DNA from: JACRLV01 sp045863555
GTDB taxonomy: Bacteria > Planctomycetota > Phycisphaerae > UBA1845 > Fen-1342
Length of the DNA stretch: 64,000 bases
Assembly (NCBI GenBank): GCA_045863555.1
Contig: BTUU01000007.1
Span: forward strand, 214,382 to 278,381
Reading direction: 5' to 3'
Each line of letters begins with the position of its first letter. Position 1 is the stretch's first letter. Under the pieces are notes generated by a model. The model was not told where the DNA came from, did not search any database, and was given only the letters and a program-made list of their open reading frames with translations. Positions 1 to 7,211 of the stretch are shown piece by piece. The position numbers and the translations under genes were made by a program.

Positions 1-1
1 G

Positions 2-529
2 CATGTGTGCGACAGTCTCACGCTTCTGCCGCTGGTCGGGCGTTTCAAGCCGCGGACGGTCGTCGATCTGGGCACGGGCGGCGGCGTGCCGGGGCTGCCG
101 CTGGCGTGCGTGCTGCCGGAGGTGCAGTTCACGCTCATCGACGCGACGCGGAAGAAGATCGAGGCGGTGGAGCGGATCGGGCGGGGGCTGGGGCTCGCGA
201 ATTGCCGCTATGTCTGGGGGCGGGGCGAGGCCCTCGCGCATGAGCCCCCCCACCGGGAGCGCTACGACGTGGTCATCGCCCGGGCCGTCGCGTCGATCGA
301 CGACCTTGCCCGATACGCGTCGGGTCTCGTCCGGCCCGGCGGACAGGCGTGGTTCATGAAATCCTGCCAGGCGGCCGAGGCGGAACGCCGGGCGGCGGAA
401 CGGGCGACGACGCGGCTACAGCTCATCTACCGTGCGACGGAAACGGTGAGGCTGCCCGAGCCCCATGGGGAGCGGGCGATTCTTGTGTATGAGAAACGAG
501 GAGTCTTGCCCTCAGGACTTCCGAAGTAA
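2..529 (+). CDS. rsmG: 16S rRNA (guanine-N7) methyltransferase RsmG, 5'-truncated
   Basis: SAM-dependent methyltransferase that modifies 16S rRNA; RsmG methylates G527 in E. coli. The reading frame is open to the window edge and begins H-V-C-D-S-L, which matches the HxxDSL segment that precedes motif I in this family, so the true start lies upstream. The SAM-binding loop DLGTGGGVPGLPLA is intact, followed by the acidic strand end TLIDATRKK and the family segment DVVIARAVASIDDL. About 175 residues are visible of the usual 200-220. The stop lies 34 bases before the start of the next small gene. The family call is firm; only the N-terminus is missing. Confidence 0.93.
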   Translation, partial: HVCDSLTLLPLVGRFKPRTVVDLGTGGGVPGLPLACVLPEVQFTLIDATRKKIEAVERIGRGLGLANCRYVWGRGEALAHEPPHRERYDVVIARAVASIDDLARYASGLVRPGGQAWFMKSCQAAEAERRAAERATTRLQLIYRATETVRLPEPHGERAILVYEKRGVLPSGLPK

Positions 530-563
530 TCGAAAGGGTGCGAATCAGCGGAGAGGCGCACAA

Positions 564-944
564 ATGCCCCAGAGCGACCCACGAAAGGCGCTTCAGTCAG
601 CAATCGAAGCGCTCCAATCGTCATCCGCTCACCGCGCAACGCCTCGAGTAACCGTGCTTCGGTTCGACCTCGATGAGATCGATGTGGAGCTGCGCTTCCT
701 TTCAGGGAAAACATATTGCTGCGCCGAGCCGGGCTGTCACCTTCCCGCGCGTTCAAGAGCGTGGTGGCAGCGGCTGCGTCAGGTACTCCGGGCAGCGAAA
801 CTCAACCCACCGTCGTTGGCGATTCGAATTCGCGGAACTGTAAAGAATGGGACTCTTCTTGAAGTCTTCGGTACAAAGCAGCCCCGCGCTTCAATCGCCT
901 ATGAGTACGCGGATGGGCCACACTGCGAGAACGAGGCAACGTAG
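564..944 (+). CDS. hypothetical protein, 126 aa
   Basis: I do not recognise this family. The frame is open from base 465, but the ATG at 564 is preceded by a good SD (GGAGAGG, about 8 bases upstream) and is preferred. The protein starts MPQSDPRKALQSAIEAL and has no signal peptide or membrane segment. The middle has two Cys close together (YCCAEPGCHLP) followed by an aromatic/basic stretch (RAWWQRLRQVLRAAKL), and it ends acidic. It follows rsmG by 34 bases on the same strand and could be co-transcribed. Composition is somewhat less GC-rich than rsmG, so it may be a late arrival. That it is expressed is likely but not certain. Confidence 0.6.
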   Translation: MPQSDPRKALQSAIEALQSSSAHRATPRVTVLRFDLDEIDVELRFLSGKTYCCAEPGCHLPARSRAWWQRLRQVLRAAKLNPPSLAIRIRGTVKNGTLLEVFGTKQPRASIAYEYADGPHCENEAT

Positions 945-970
945 CAGCGACCGAGCAGCCTGCTTCGTTC

Positions 971-1011
971 TCAAGCCCGGCTATCCCACGTCGGATCGGC
1001 CACTCCCGACG
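971..1011. repeat. 41-nt direct repeat, copy 1
   Basis: Matches 1680..1720 at 38 of 41 positions. Read on the minus strand it encodes S-G-V-A-D-P-T-W-D-S-R-A followed by TGA, the same peptide as copy 2, and all three base differences fall in third codon positions. It lies just downstream of, and in frame with, the TAA stop of the lipoprotein gene at 1016..1660, separated from it by two Thr codons. It may be the displaced 3' end of the adenosyltransferase gene; see findings. Confidence 0.85.
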
Positions 1012-1015
1012 TCGT

Positions 1016-1660
1016 TTATGCTCTGTCAGGCCTTCGGCTTTTCCAGAACAATGGCGCGGCCGACCAGAACAATCCGAGAGCTAGAACGAACCCGAGGAAG
1101 ACCAAGAGCACAGGCTCACGATACTGGATGAGCCGGTCGGTCGGACTTCGCAGCCGCTCCGGGTTCAGGCTCGTTCGTGAGCGAACGGCGCTCGCCCATT
1201 CGGCAGACGTCAGAAACGTATCGAGCTCATCCGCGCCGATGTCGAGGATAAAGTACCCAATGAGCGAGTCTCCAATCACGTGTCGATCGTCTGAATTGAA
1301 TCTGGTGACGTGGTGGATTCTCACTAGATCTGGCGGCGGTCGCGCCCTGAGCCGCCTCGCCGCTTCCCGGCATTCCTCTTTGGAAGCAAAGTCGCGGAAC
1401 TCGCCTGTCTCGAGATTATAGAGCGTATAGCTCTGTTCGATCTCGTGCATCCTCCAAGGCGAGCGTGGCCGGGAGTCCATCGCTTCGGAATACGCCATGT
1501 TACACGGGCTTCCCGGCGAGATCGCCCCAATCGAATACCCGTTGGCCAGATGGACCCCCGGATCGCGAAAGAGGCAACTATCAAGAATCAGTGTAAGAAA
1601 GCACGTGACGAGGAGTCGTACGAAAACTCGCGGTCGGCGTCTCACGCTCCGAGACTCCAT
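1016..1660 (-). CDS. hypothetical membrane-anchored lipoprotein, 214 aa
   Basis: Family not recognised. The frame runs further upstream, but the Met at 1660 begins a typical export signal: a run of Arg (RSVRRRPRVFVR), a hydrophobic core (LLVTCFLTLIL) and a possible lipobox LDSC. The middle is soluble and rich in charged residues (NLETGEFRDFASKEECREAA), and a second hydrophobic segment near the C-terminus (VLLVFLGFVLALGLFW) precedes a basic tail, so the protein is probably anchored at both ends with its middle outside the cytoplasm. The gene is bracketed by 41-nt direct repeats and is visibly less GC-rich than its neighbours, consistent with acquisition. No clear SD precedes 1660, so the start is uncertain. 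Confidence 0.6.
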   Translation of the reverse strand: MESRSVRRRPRVFVRLLVTCFLTLILDSCLFRDPGVHLANGYSIGAISPGSPCNMAYSEAMDSRPRSPWRMHEIEQSYTLYNLETGEFRDFASKEECREAARRLRARPPPDLVRIHHVTRFNSDDRHVIGDSLIGYFILDIGADELDTFLTSAEWASAVRSRTSLNPERLRSPTDRLIQYREPVLLVFLGFVLALGLFWSAAPLFWKSRRPDRA

Positions 1661-1679
1661 TCGGGCCGACGCGTTTCGC

Positions 1680-1720
1680 TCACGCCCGGCTATCCCATGT
1701 CGGATCCGCCACTCCCGACG
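1680..1720. repeat. 41-nt direct repeat, copy 2 (3' end of adenosyltransferase gene)
   Basis: Copy 2 of the repeat at 971..1011. It forms the last twelve codons and the stop of the adenosyltransferase gene. The PduO family commonly ends in a similar short segment with a Trp, so this copy is probably in its native context. The 668 bases between the two copies hold just one gene. Confidence 0.85.
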
Positions 1721-2243
1721 CCTGATTTTGAAACCGCGCCATGACGAACAGCGCATCCGACAGGCGGTTCAGATACGGCACGACGTGCGGGCCGATGGCC
1801 TCTTCCTCGCGGAGACGGATCACCGCCCGCTCGGCCGCGCGGCAGACGGTCCGCGCGACGTGGATCTCTGCCGCTGCTCGCGTGCCGCCCGGCAGGATGA
1901 AATTCTCCAGCGGCGGCATCTGCTCCGTCAGCTCGTCCAGCAGTTTTTCGAGTGCATCGACGTGGCGCTGCGCAACGTGCGGGACGGGCATCGTTGCTTT
2001 GTCGGCCTCGGGGACGCACAGGTCTGAGCCGAGGTGGAAGAGTTCGTTTTGAATCCGGCGCAGTGGCGCGGCGATGGCGTCGACCGGCTCGGACGCGATC
2101 GCGACGCCGATGTGCGAGTTCAACTGGTCGACGAGGCCGTAGGCTTCGATTCGCAGCGAGGTCTTGGGCACGCGGGCGCCGGTCCCGAGGCCTGTCGTCC
2201 CGTCGTCGCCCGTGCGGGTGTAGATTTTCGTCAAGCGCGGCAT
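1680..2243 (-). CDS. PduO-type ATP:cob(I)alamin adenosyltransferase
   Basis: Transfers the adenosyl group of ATP to reduced cobalamin to make adenosylcobalamin, the last step of cofactor activation in the cytoplasm. Starting at 2243 (SD GGAGG 8 bases upstream), the 187-aa protein opens with the ATP-binding segment YTRTGDDGTTGLG, followed by RVPK and VDQLNSHIG, and has RTVCRAAER and YLNRLSDALFVMAR near the C-terminus, all in family order and at normal length. Two departures from the usual pattern are visible: Gln40 where the family generally has Glu in VDELN, and Ala where RTVCRRAER is usual. The last twelve residues lie in the 41-nt repeat. No cobalamin-dependent enzyme lies nearby. Confidence 0.92.
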   Translation of the reverse strand: MPRLTKIYTRTGDDGTTGLGTGARVPKTSLRIEAYGLVDQLNSHIGVAIASEPVDAIAAPLRRIQNELFHLGSDLCVPEADKATMPVPHVAQRHVDALEKLLDELTEQMPPLENFILPGGTRAAAEIHVARTVCRAAERAVIRLREEEAIGPHVVPYLNRLSDALFVMARFQNQASGVADPTWDSRA

Positions 2244-2288
2244 TGGTCGCCTCCGAACAGTCCTTGAGAGTCTAAAGGGGGGAAGAGC

Positions 2289-2682
2289 GAAGAGCGAAAT
2301 GATGCACGGGCGGGCGCGTGACATTCTTGGCGGGCAAAAACGCTCCCGGGCGTGGCGGGCTCCGCGCGACGCGAGCCGTACGCTGCACTTTGCCCCAACG
2401 GGGCTCAATAGCCAGAGCCCGGGGCAACGCCCCGGGACCTGAGTCGCGCAGCACCGAAGCCCTGAAAGGGCGCCCCAACGCAGCCGTTGGAGCGCCCTTT
2501 CAGGGCTTTCAATTTCGCTGATTCGCAACCCAGGGCGTTGCCCTGGGCTGCGGCTAGGCTGCACCGTCGGTGCAAATCAGCCTCGCCAAACGTGCCGCCC
2601 GGGTGCGGAGGGGTCCAGTGTCCGCAAGTACTATCACGCACCGTGCACAGGCGGCCGCCATTGCTCGGTCATTTCGCTCTTC
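2289..2682. repeat. non-coding cassette of five hairpins with inverted ends
   Basis: Occupies most of the 542-base gap between divergent genes. Ends: GAAGAGCGAAATGA at 2289-2302 and its exact reverse complement at 2669-2682. Inside are five stem-loops: 2392-2404 (GCCCC, loop AAC), 2418-2436 (8 bp, loop AAC), 2457-2508 (17 bp perfect, one mismatch, then 5 bp, loop of 6), 2529-2547 (8 bp, loop GTT) and 2560-2574 (6 bp, loop GTC). The order is nearly symmetrical about the long central stem, with AAC loops on the left and GTT/GTC on the right. No ORF here looks real. The rest of the gap holds iterated GAAGAGCGAA-like bases and the SD of the next gene. Confidence 0.8.
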
Positions 2683-2785
2683 ATTCTTCGCTGCTCGCTC
2701 TTCGCGTTTCCTCACTTCGCTGTCCGATCTTCGCTCCTGGCCGCCGGCCCATTACACTCCGCTTCGTTGCTGACAGGAGTGATCC

Positions 2786-3955
2786 ATGCCCTTCCGCTAT
2801 GTCGTTCTCGGCGCCGGGCGCCAGGGTCTGGCGCTTGCCTACGACCTCGCGAAAAACTGCGAGGCCGCCGCGTTGACGCTGGCCGATACCGATGAGTCGG
2901 TCGCCCGGGCCGGGCTCGAACGCGTGCGAAAGCTCGCGGCCGGCGCGAAGTGTGACTGGCAGGCCGTCCGCTGCGACGCTTCGAACGCCGCCGAAGCCGC
3001 GGCCGTGATGCGCGGGGCGACCGTTGTCCTGTCCGCCGTCCCCTACCGGTACAATGTCGACCTCACGAAGATCGCCATCGACGTCGGCGCCAGTTTCAAC
3101 GACCTCGGCGGGAACACCGACGTCGTCCGGGCTCAGCTTGGGATGCACGAACGGGCGCGGGCGGCCGGGGTCAGCGTCGTGCCGGATTGCGGCCTCGCCC
3201 CCGGGCTGGGGAACATCCTCGCGGCGTATGGCGTGTCGCGGATGGACTCGCCGCAGCACGCCCACGTGCGCTGTGGCGGCCTGCCGGAGCGGCCCGTCGG
3301 CCCGCTCGGGTACAAGCTGCTGTTCAATTTTCAGGGGCTCATCAACGAATACAGCGGATTTGGCGAATTTCTGCGCGACGGAAGGCCTGCGGCCGTGCCC
3401 ACGCTGACGGAGCTGGAAGCGATCGAATTTCCTGCGCCGGTTGGGCGGTGCGAGGCGGCGGTGACGTCGGGCGGAACGAGCACGTGCGCGGAGAGCTTCC
3501 TCGGCCGGCTGCAAACGTATGACTACAAGACCGTCCGCTATCCCGGCCACTGGGCGATCATCAAGGCGATGTTCGACCTTGGGTGCTTCGAGGAGCGCTT
3601 CCGGCTCGCGGGCGGGGCGACGATTGAACCGAAGGCCGTGCTGCGGGCCCTCATGGAAGACCGTCTGACGTATCCCGATGTCCGCGACATCACGGTCCTG
3701 CGGGCGACGGTCGAGGGCACGCATGAGGGCCGGCCGCGGCGGCTCCAGTTTGACGTTTTCGACCGGCACGACGAAGCCACCGGCTTCACCGCGATGGAAC
3801 GCACGACCGCGTTTCCGACGACGCTCGTCGCGCACATGCAGGCGCGCGGGCTGATCGCCGCGGGGGCGCGGCCGCTGGAGAAGTGCATTCCGCTTCAGCA
3901 ATACATGGATGAGCTTGGCCGGCATGACATCCGCATCGTCGAGTCGCAGGGATGA
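2786..3955 (+). CDS. saccharopine dehydrogenase family oxidoreductase
   Basis: A 389-aa NAD(P)-binding enzyme. The N-terminus carries a Rossmann nucleotide loop (VVLGAGRQGLALAYDL, residues about 6-21), followed by an acidic strand end (LADTDES) and the family pattern VVLSAVPYRYN...FNDLGGN and VPDCGLAPGLGNI. The C-terminal half resembles the catalytic domain of saccharopine reductases and lysine 6-dehydrogenase-like proteins. The precise substrate cannot be read from sequence; lysine or another amino-acid imine is a family-based guess. The start is supported by AGGAG six bases upstream. The stop overlaps the next gene by four bases (ATGA), so the two are probably translationally coupled. Confidence 0.85.
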   Translation: MPFRYVVLGAGRQGLALAYDLAKNCEAAALTLADTDESVARAGLERVRKLAAGAKCDWQAVRCDASNAAEAAAVMRGATVVLSAVPYRYNVDLTKIAIDVGASFNDLGGNTDVVRAQLGMHERARAAGVSVVPDCGLAPGLGNILAAYGVSRMDSPQHAHVRCGGLPERPVGPLGYKLLFNFQGLINEYSGFGEFLRDGRPAAVPTLTELEAIEFPAPVGRCEAAVTSGGTSTCAESFLGRLQTYDYKTVRYPGHWAIIKAMFDLGCFEERFRLAGGATIEPKAVLRALMEDRLTYPDVRDITVLRATVEGTHEGRPRRLQFDVFDRHDEATGFTAMERTTAFPTTLVAHMQARGLIAAGARPLEKCIPLQQYMDELGRHDIRIVESQG

Positions 3956-4860
3956 CTGCTTCGCGCCTGTTTCGCTCGCACACCGCCGCGACGCTGAGCG
4001 CCGCCCTGCTCCTCGTGATGCTGCTGGCGTGCTACACGACGCTCGGCTGGACGACGGGGGCGATGCGCGAGCAGAGACTGGACGCGGCCCGAGCTGCACC
4101 GACGGCGGCGCACCCGCTCGGCACGGACGACCTCGGTCGCGACCTGCTTGCCCGCACGCTTTATGGAGGGGCGATCTCGCTCACGCTGGGGCTACTGGCC
4201 GCGGGGATCGCGGTGGTGATCGGCGTCGCGTATGGGGCGATTTCAGGATTCGTCGGCGGGCGCTGGGATGAACTGCTGATGCGGATCGTCGACGTGCTCT
4301 ACTCGCTGCCGAGTCTGCTGCTGCTCATGCTACTGACGGTGAGCGTCGGGGCGGTCGCGGAGACGTTGCCGCTGCGGCCGGGGCCGCATGGCTGGGAGCC
4401 GCTGGGGAAGGAGTGGGCCCGCTTCGTCGTCCTCGCGATCGCGATCGGCGGCGTCGGGTGGCTCACTCTCGCCCGCGTCGTCCGCGGCCAGGTGCTCAGC
4501 CTCCGCGAGCAGCCCTTCGTCGAGGCCGCCCGCGCGCTCGGCCTGCCGACGTGGCGGATCCTCTTCGTCCACATCCTGCCCAACCTCGTCGGCCCGATCG
4601 TCGTCTTCGCCACGCTCACCGTCCCGCAGGCGATCCTCCAGGAATCGTTTCTAAGCTTCCTGGGCATCGGCGTGCAGCCGCCGCAGGCGACGTGGGGCTC
4701 GCTGGCGGCCGAGGGCGTCCGAGCGATCAACCCGATCCGCTTCGACTGGTGGCTGATCGTGTTCCCCTGCGCGGCGCTGTCGCTGACGCTGCTGGCGCTG
4801 AATTTCGTGGGGGACGGGCTGCGGGATGCGTTTGACGTGCGGGGGCGCGGGCGGGGTTGA
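3952..4860 (+). CDS. ABC transporter permease, OppC/DppC type
   Basis: Inner-membrane subunit of a peptide/nickel-type ABC importer. The 302-aa protein has an N-terminal membrane segment (ATLSAALLLVMLLACYTTL), the family signature HPLGTDDLGRDLLARTLYGG near residue 57, several further hydrophobic segments, and the ATPase-coupling loop EAARALGLPTWRILFVHILP. The ATG overlaps the preceding dehydrogenase by four bases. Oddly, no OppB partner, ATPases or binding protein lie nearby, although these are normally adjacent, so the partners must be elsewhere or the gene is an orphan. The family is certain; the substrate is unknown and need not be a peptide. Confidence 0.9.
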   Translation: MTASRLFRSHTAATLSAALLLVMLLACYTTLGWTTGAMREQRLDAARAAPTAAHPLGTDDLGRDLLARTLYGGAISLTLGLLAAGIAVVIGVAYGAISGFVGGRWDELLMRIVDVLYSLPSLLLLMLLTVSVGAVAETLPLRPGPHGWEPLGKEWARFVVLAIAIGGVGWLTLARVVRGQVLSLREQPFVEAARALGLPTWRILFVHILPNLVGPIVVFATLTVPQAILQESFLSFLGIGVQPPQATWGSLAAEGVRAINPIRFDWWLIVFPCAALSLTLLALNFVGDGLRDAFDVRGRGRG

Positions 4861-4863
4861 GCG

Positions 4864-5397
4864 ATGGCACGGAAGACGTCCATGGGTGGCTGGATCGCGT
4901 TGATCCTGTTCGTACTGATCCCCATTGGAATTCCCATCACGATCGGGGCGCGGCGGGCGATCATCGCGTGGAACATTTCCCGTCACTTCGAATCCACCAC
5001 GGGCGTCGTCACCGAAAGTCGCACTGACGCGCAATTCTGGGAGTCGTTAGATGAGAGCGGCGGAACGACTACGCACGCGCGGTACCTCCCGGACATCCGA
5101 TTCTGCTATGTGGTCGATGGTGTCGAGCACCGGACCGGCATCTACGCCCACCCGGCCAGCGTGGCGTCCTCGGTCAGTGTCGATCGGCAACGGGTTGCAG
5201 AGATTGTCGCCGGGTACGCCGTGGGAACCTCACACCCGGCGTGGTATGACCCTCGCGATCCGGCCGTGGCTTACCTGTACCTCGACTCGCCGTGGGGCGG
5301 AATCTGGACGATCGGCAAAACGCTGATCATCGCGGCGATCATCTATTGCGGCCTGGTGGTCGCGTTGATTCTGATTCGGCGGCAGCGGTCGCGGTGA
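4864..5397 (+). CDS. DUF3592-type two-helix membrane protein
   Basis: 177 aa of unknown function. An N-terminal membrane segment (IALILFVLIPIGIPITIG), a soluble domain of about 100 residues, and a second membrane segment near the C-terminus (LIIAAIIYCGLVVALILI) followed by a basic tail give the usual DUF3592 architecture. The domain contains the expected elements TTGVVTESR, PDIRFCYVVDGVEHRTG, VAGYAVGTSHPAWYDPRDP. It starts three bases after the permease stop with GGGG about six bases upstream, so it likely belongs to the same transcript. The domain assignment is from pattern memory and is fairly secure; no biochemical role can be inferred. Confidence 0.8.
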   Translation: MARKTSMGGWIALILFVLIPIGIPITIGARRAIIAWNISRHFESTTGVVTESRTDAQFWESLDESGGTTTHARYLPDIRFCYVVDGVEHRTGIYAHPASVASSVSVDRQRVAEIVAGYAVGTSHPAWYDPRDPAVAYLYLDSPWGGIWTIGKTLIIAAIIYCGLVVALILIRRQRSR

Positions 5398-5410
5398 CCT
5401 CGCAATCGCC

Positions 5411-6976
5411 TCAACGCACATCCCACGGCGGTCCGGAGCTTGGTCGCTCGTCTCCTGCTTCGCGCTCCACCGCGCCGCTTCGGATGTCGATCGTCCCTTC
5501 GCCTGTCGCCCGCACGACCGTGCCACACTCCGGACAGCGACCGCTGACATTGCCCGTCAGATCGTAGCCGCAGGTGCAGAAACCTTTCGCGACCGCCCGC
5601 TTTCGAAAGACCAGCAGGTACAGAAGCGCCGCCGCGATCACCCAGATCACGCCGATGTAGGCCGCCCCGCGCGTTGCCTGGTCGCGGTAGGCGCCGATGA
5701 TGAGCCCAAACTCGCCGAGGACGAACAGCGCGGGTGCGATCGGCCAGCCCATCCGGAGCCAGGTTGCGTCGGAGCGCAGCCGCCGCCGATAGAGAGCGAA
5801 GACCGCCAGGCCCGTCAGCGCGAAGAAAAGCGCATCCACCAGGACGACGCCGGTCGTCAGCCGATCGATCGCATCGCGCCCGGCCGCGAAGAGGAGAACC
5901 AGTGCGAGTGCGCCGAGGAGGGCGATCGACGCGGCCGGCGTGCCGCGGCCGGGGAGCAAGTGTTTGAAGACGGAGAAGAAATTGCCCTCGTGGGCGAGCC
6001 GGTGAATCAGGCGCGGGCCGGAGAGAAGCTGGGCGTTGAGGACGCCGAATGCCGAAATGGACACGCACGCGGCCACGATGCGGGAACCCCACGCCGGCCA
6101 CGCGGTTGCGACAGCATCCGCGGCCAGGGCCTTGCTGCTCGCGACGCCGTCGTAGCCGAGCATGCGGAAGTACGCCCAGTTTGCGACCAGGTAGACAACG
6201 ACCACGACGCCCGTGCCGATAAGGATGCCGAGCGGGAGATTTCGTCGGGGCCGGGCCACCTCGCCGGAGATCCAGAGGGCGTGCTGCCAGCCGCCGTAGG
6301 AGAAGAGCGCGGGGACAACCGCGGAGAAGAGAATCCAGGCGACCGGGTCGGTCGAGGGAGCGGCTGCGGGCTGCGTCGAAACGCCGTTCGCGCCGGCGGC
6401 CGGGCCACCGAACAGAGCGAGAGCGGCGATGACGAGCAGGAGGCCGATCTTGATGATGACCGTGGCGGCCTGGATGCCGGCGCTGCCGCGGACGCCGACG
6501 ATGTTGGCCGCGACGAGTCCGGCGATCAGCGCGGCCGCGAGGACCTGCTTGATCCACTCCTCGGTCGAGGAGCCGAGGACGGCGATCGAGAGGTAATCCG
6601 CGCATAGGAGCGCGATGATCGCCGTCGCGCCGGCCTGCACCGCCGTCGCGTTGCAGAAGACGAAGAGGAAGCCGGCCATCGGACCGTAGGCGTCGCGGAG
6701 AACTTCGTACTGTGCGCCGACGCCGTGATAGATCGAGCCGAGCGACGCGAAGGTCAGCGCACCGCAGATCGCGATCACGCCCCCCACCGCCCATGCGGCC
6801 AGCGCCAACTCCGCGGAACCCGCGAGCCGGGCGACCTGCGTCGGGGTGAAGAAAATCCCGATGCCGATGATCGCACCGATCACGATAAACGTTGTCTCGG
6901 CGGCGTTCAGACGGCGGACGGGCACGTCGACGACGGCGGCGGTCGCGGCGACCGGATCATGGCGAATGTTGGCCAC
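5411..6976 (-). CDS. APC-superfamily amino-acid permease with C-terminal zinc ribbon
   Basis: A 521-aa inner-membrane transporter. The N-terminus has the APC opening (TTFIVIGAIIGIGIFFTPTQVA), followed by roughly twelve hydrophobic segments typical of amino-acid/polyamine/cation antiporters. After the last helix the protein carries CTCGYDLTGNVSGRCPECG, a four-Cys knuckle widespread in planctomycete membrane proteins, which should sit on the cytoplasmic side. The start is GTG at 6976 with GGGAGAG upstream. It converges with the DUF3592 gene, whose stop lies 13 bases away. The transported substrate is not predictable. What the zinc ribbon does on a transporter is unknown. Confidence 0.85.
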   Translation of the reverse strand: MANIRHDPVAATAAVVDVPVRRLNAAETTFIVIGAIIGIGIFFTPTQVARLAGSAELALAAWAVGGVIAICGALTFASLGSIYHGVGAQYEVLRDAYGPMAGFLFVFCNATAVQAGATAIIALLCADYLSIAVLGSSTEEWIKQVLAAALIAGLVAANIVGVRGSAGIQAATVIIKIGLLLVIAALALFGGPAAGANGVSTQPAAAPSTDPVAWILFSAVVPALFSYGGWQHALWISGEVARPRRNLPLGILIGTGVVVVVYLVANWAYFRMLGYDGVASSKALAADAVATAWPAWGSRIVAACVSISAFGVLNAQLLSGPRLIHRLAHEGNFFSVFKHLLPGRGTPAASIALLGALALVLLFAAGRDAIDRLTTGVVLVDALFFALTGLAVFALYRRRLRSDATWLRMGWPIAPALFVLGEFGLIIGAYRDQATRGAAYIGVIWVIAAALLYLLVFRKRAVAKGFCTCGYDLTGNVSGRCPECGTVVRATGEGTIDIRSGAVEREAGDERPSSGPPWDVR

Positions 6977-7102
6977 GCAGCTCTCCCGGGATGTCGGCGG
7001 AGAGCATCCGAGATTTAGCGGAAAAACGCAAAAGAGCCGTCGGCCGGGGGCCGAAGGGCGATTGAATGGGCGGTGTGCGACTGTGCGTCAGCGCGAGCAA
7101 AA

Positions 7103-7201
7103 CGGAGCTTCGCGCTACGATCGGAATTTGGGCGCGGAGTGGAGCTTCGCGCTACGATCGGCATTTGGGCGCAAAGCGGAGCTTTGCACTACGCTCCCGC
7201 A
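7103..7201. repeat. 37-bp tandem repeat, about 2.6 copies
   Basis: Three successive units begin GGAGCTT at 7104, 7141 and 7178, exactly 37 bases apart. The first two are nearly identical (CGCGCTACGATCGG then ATTTGGGCGC), and the third diverges after GCACTACG. It lies in the 235-base gap between two minus-strand genes, downstream of the dockerin-type gene. The copies abut with no unique spacers. No gene is seen in this gap. Confidence 0.75.
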
Positions 7202-7211
7202 CGGGGGCGGA

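Noticed and set aside
2681..4099. 472-aa minus-strand ORF opposite the dehydrogenase gene
   Set aside because: Arg/Ala/Pro-rich shadow frame of high-GC coding DNA; the plus strand encodes a clear saccharopine dehydrogenase-like protein with an SD.
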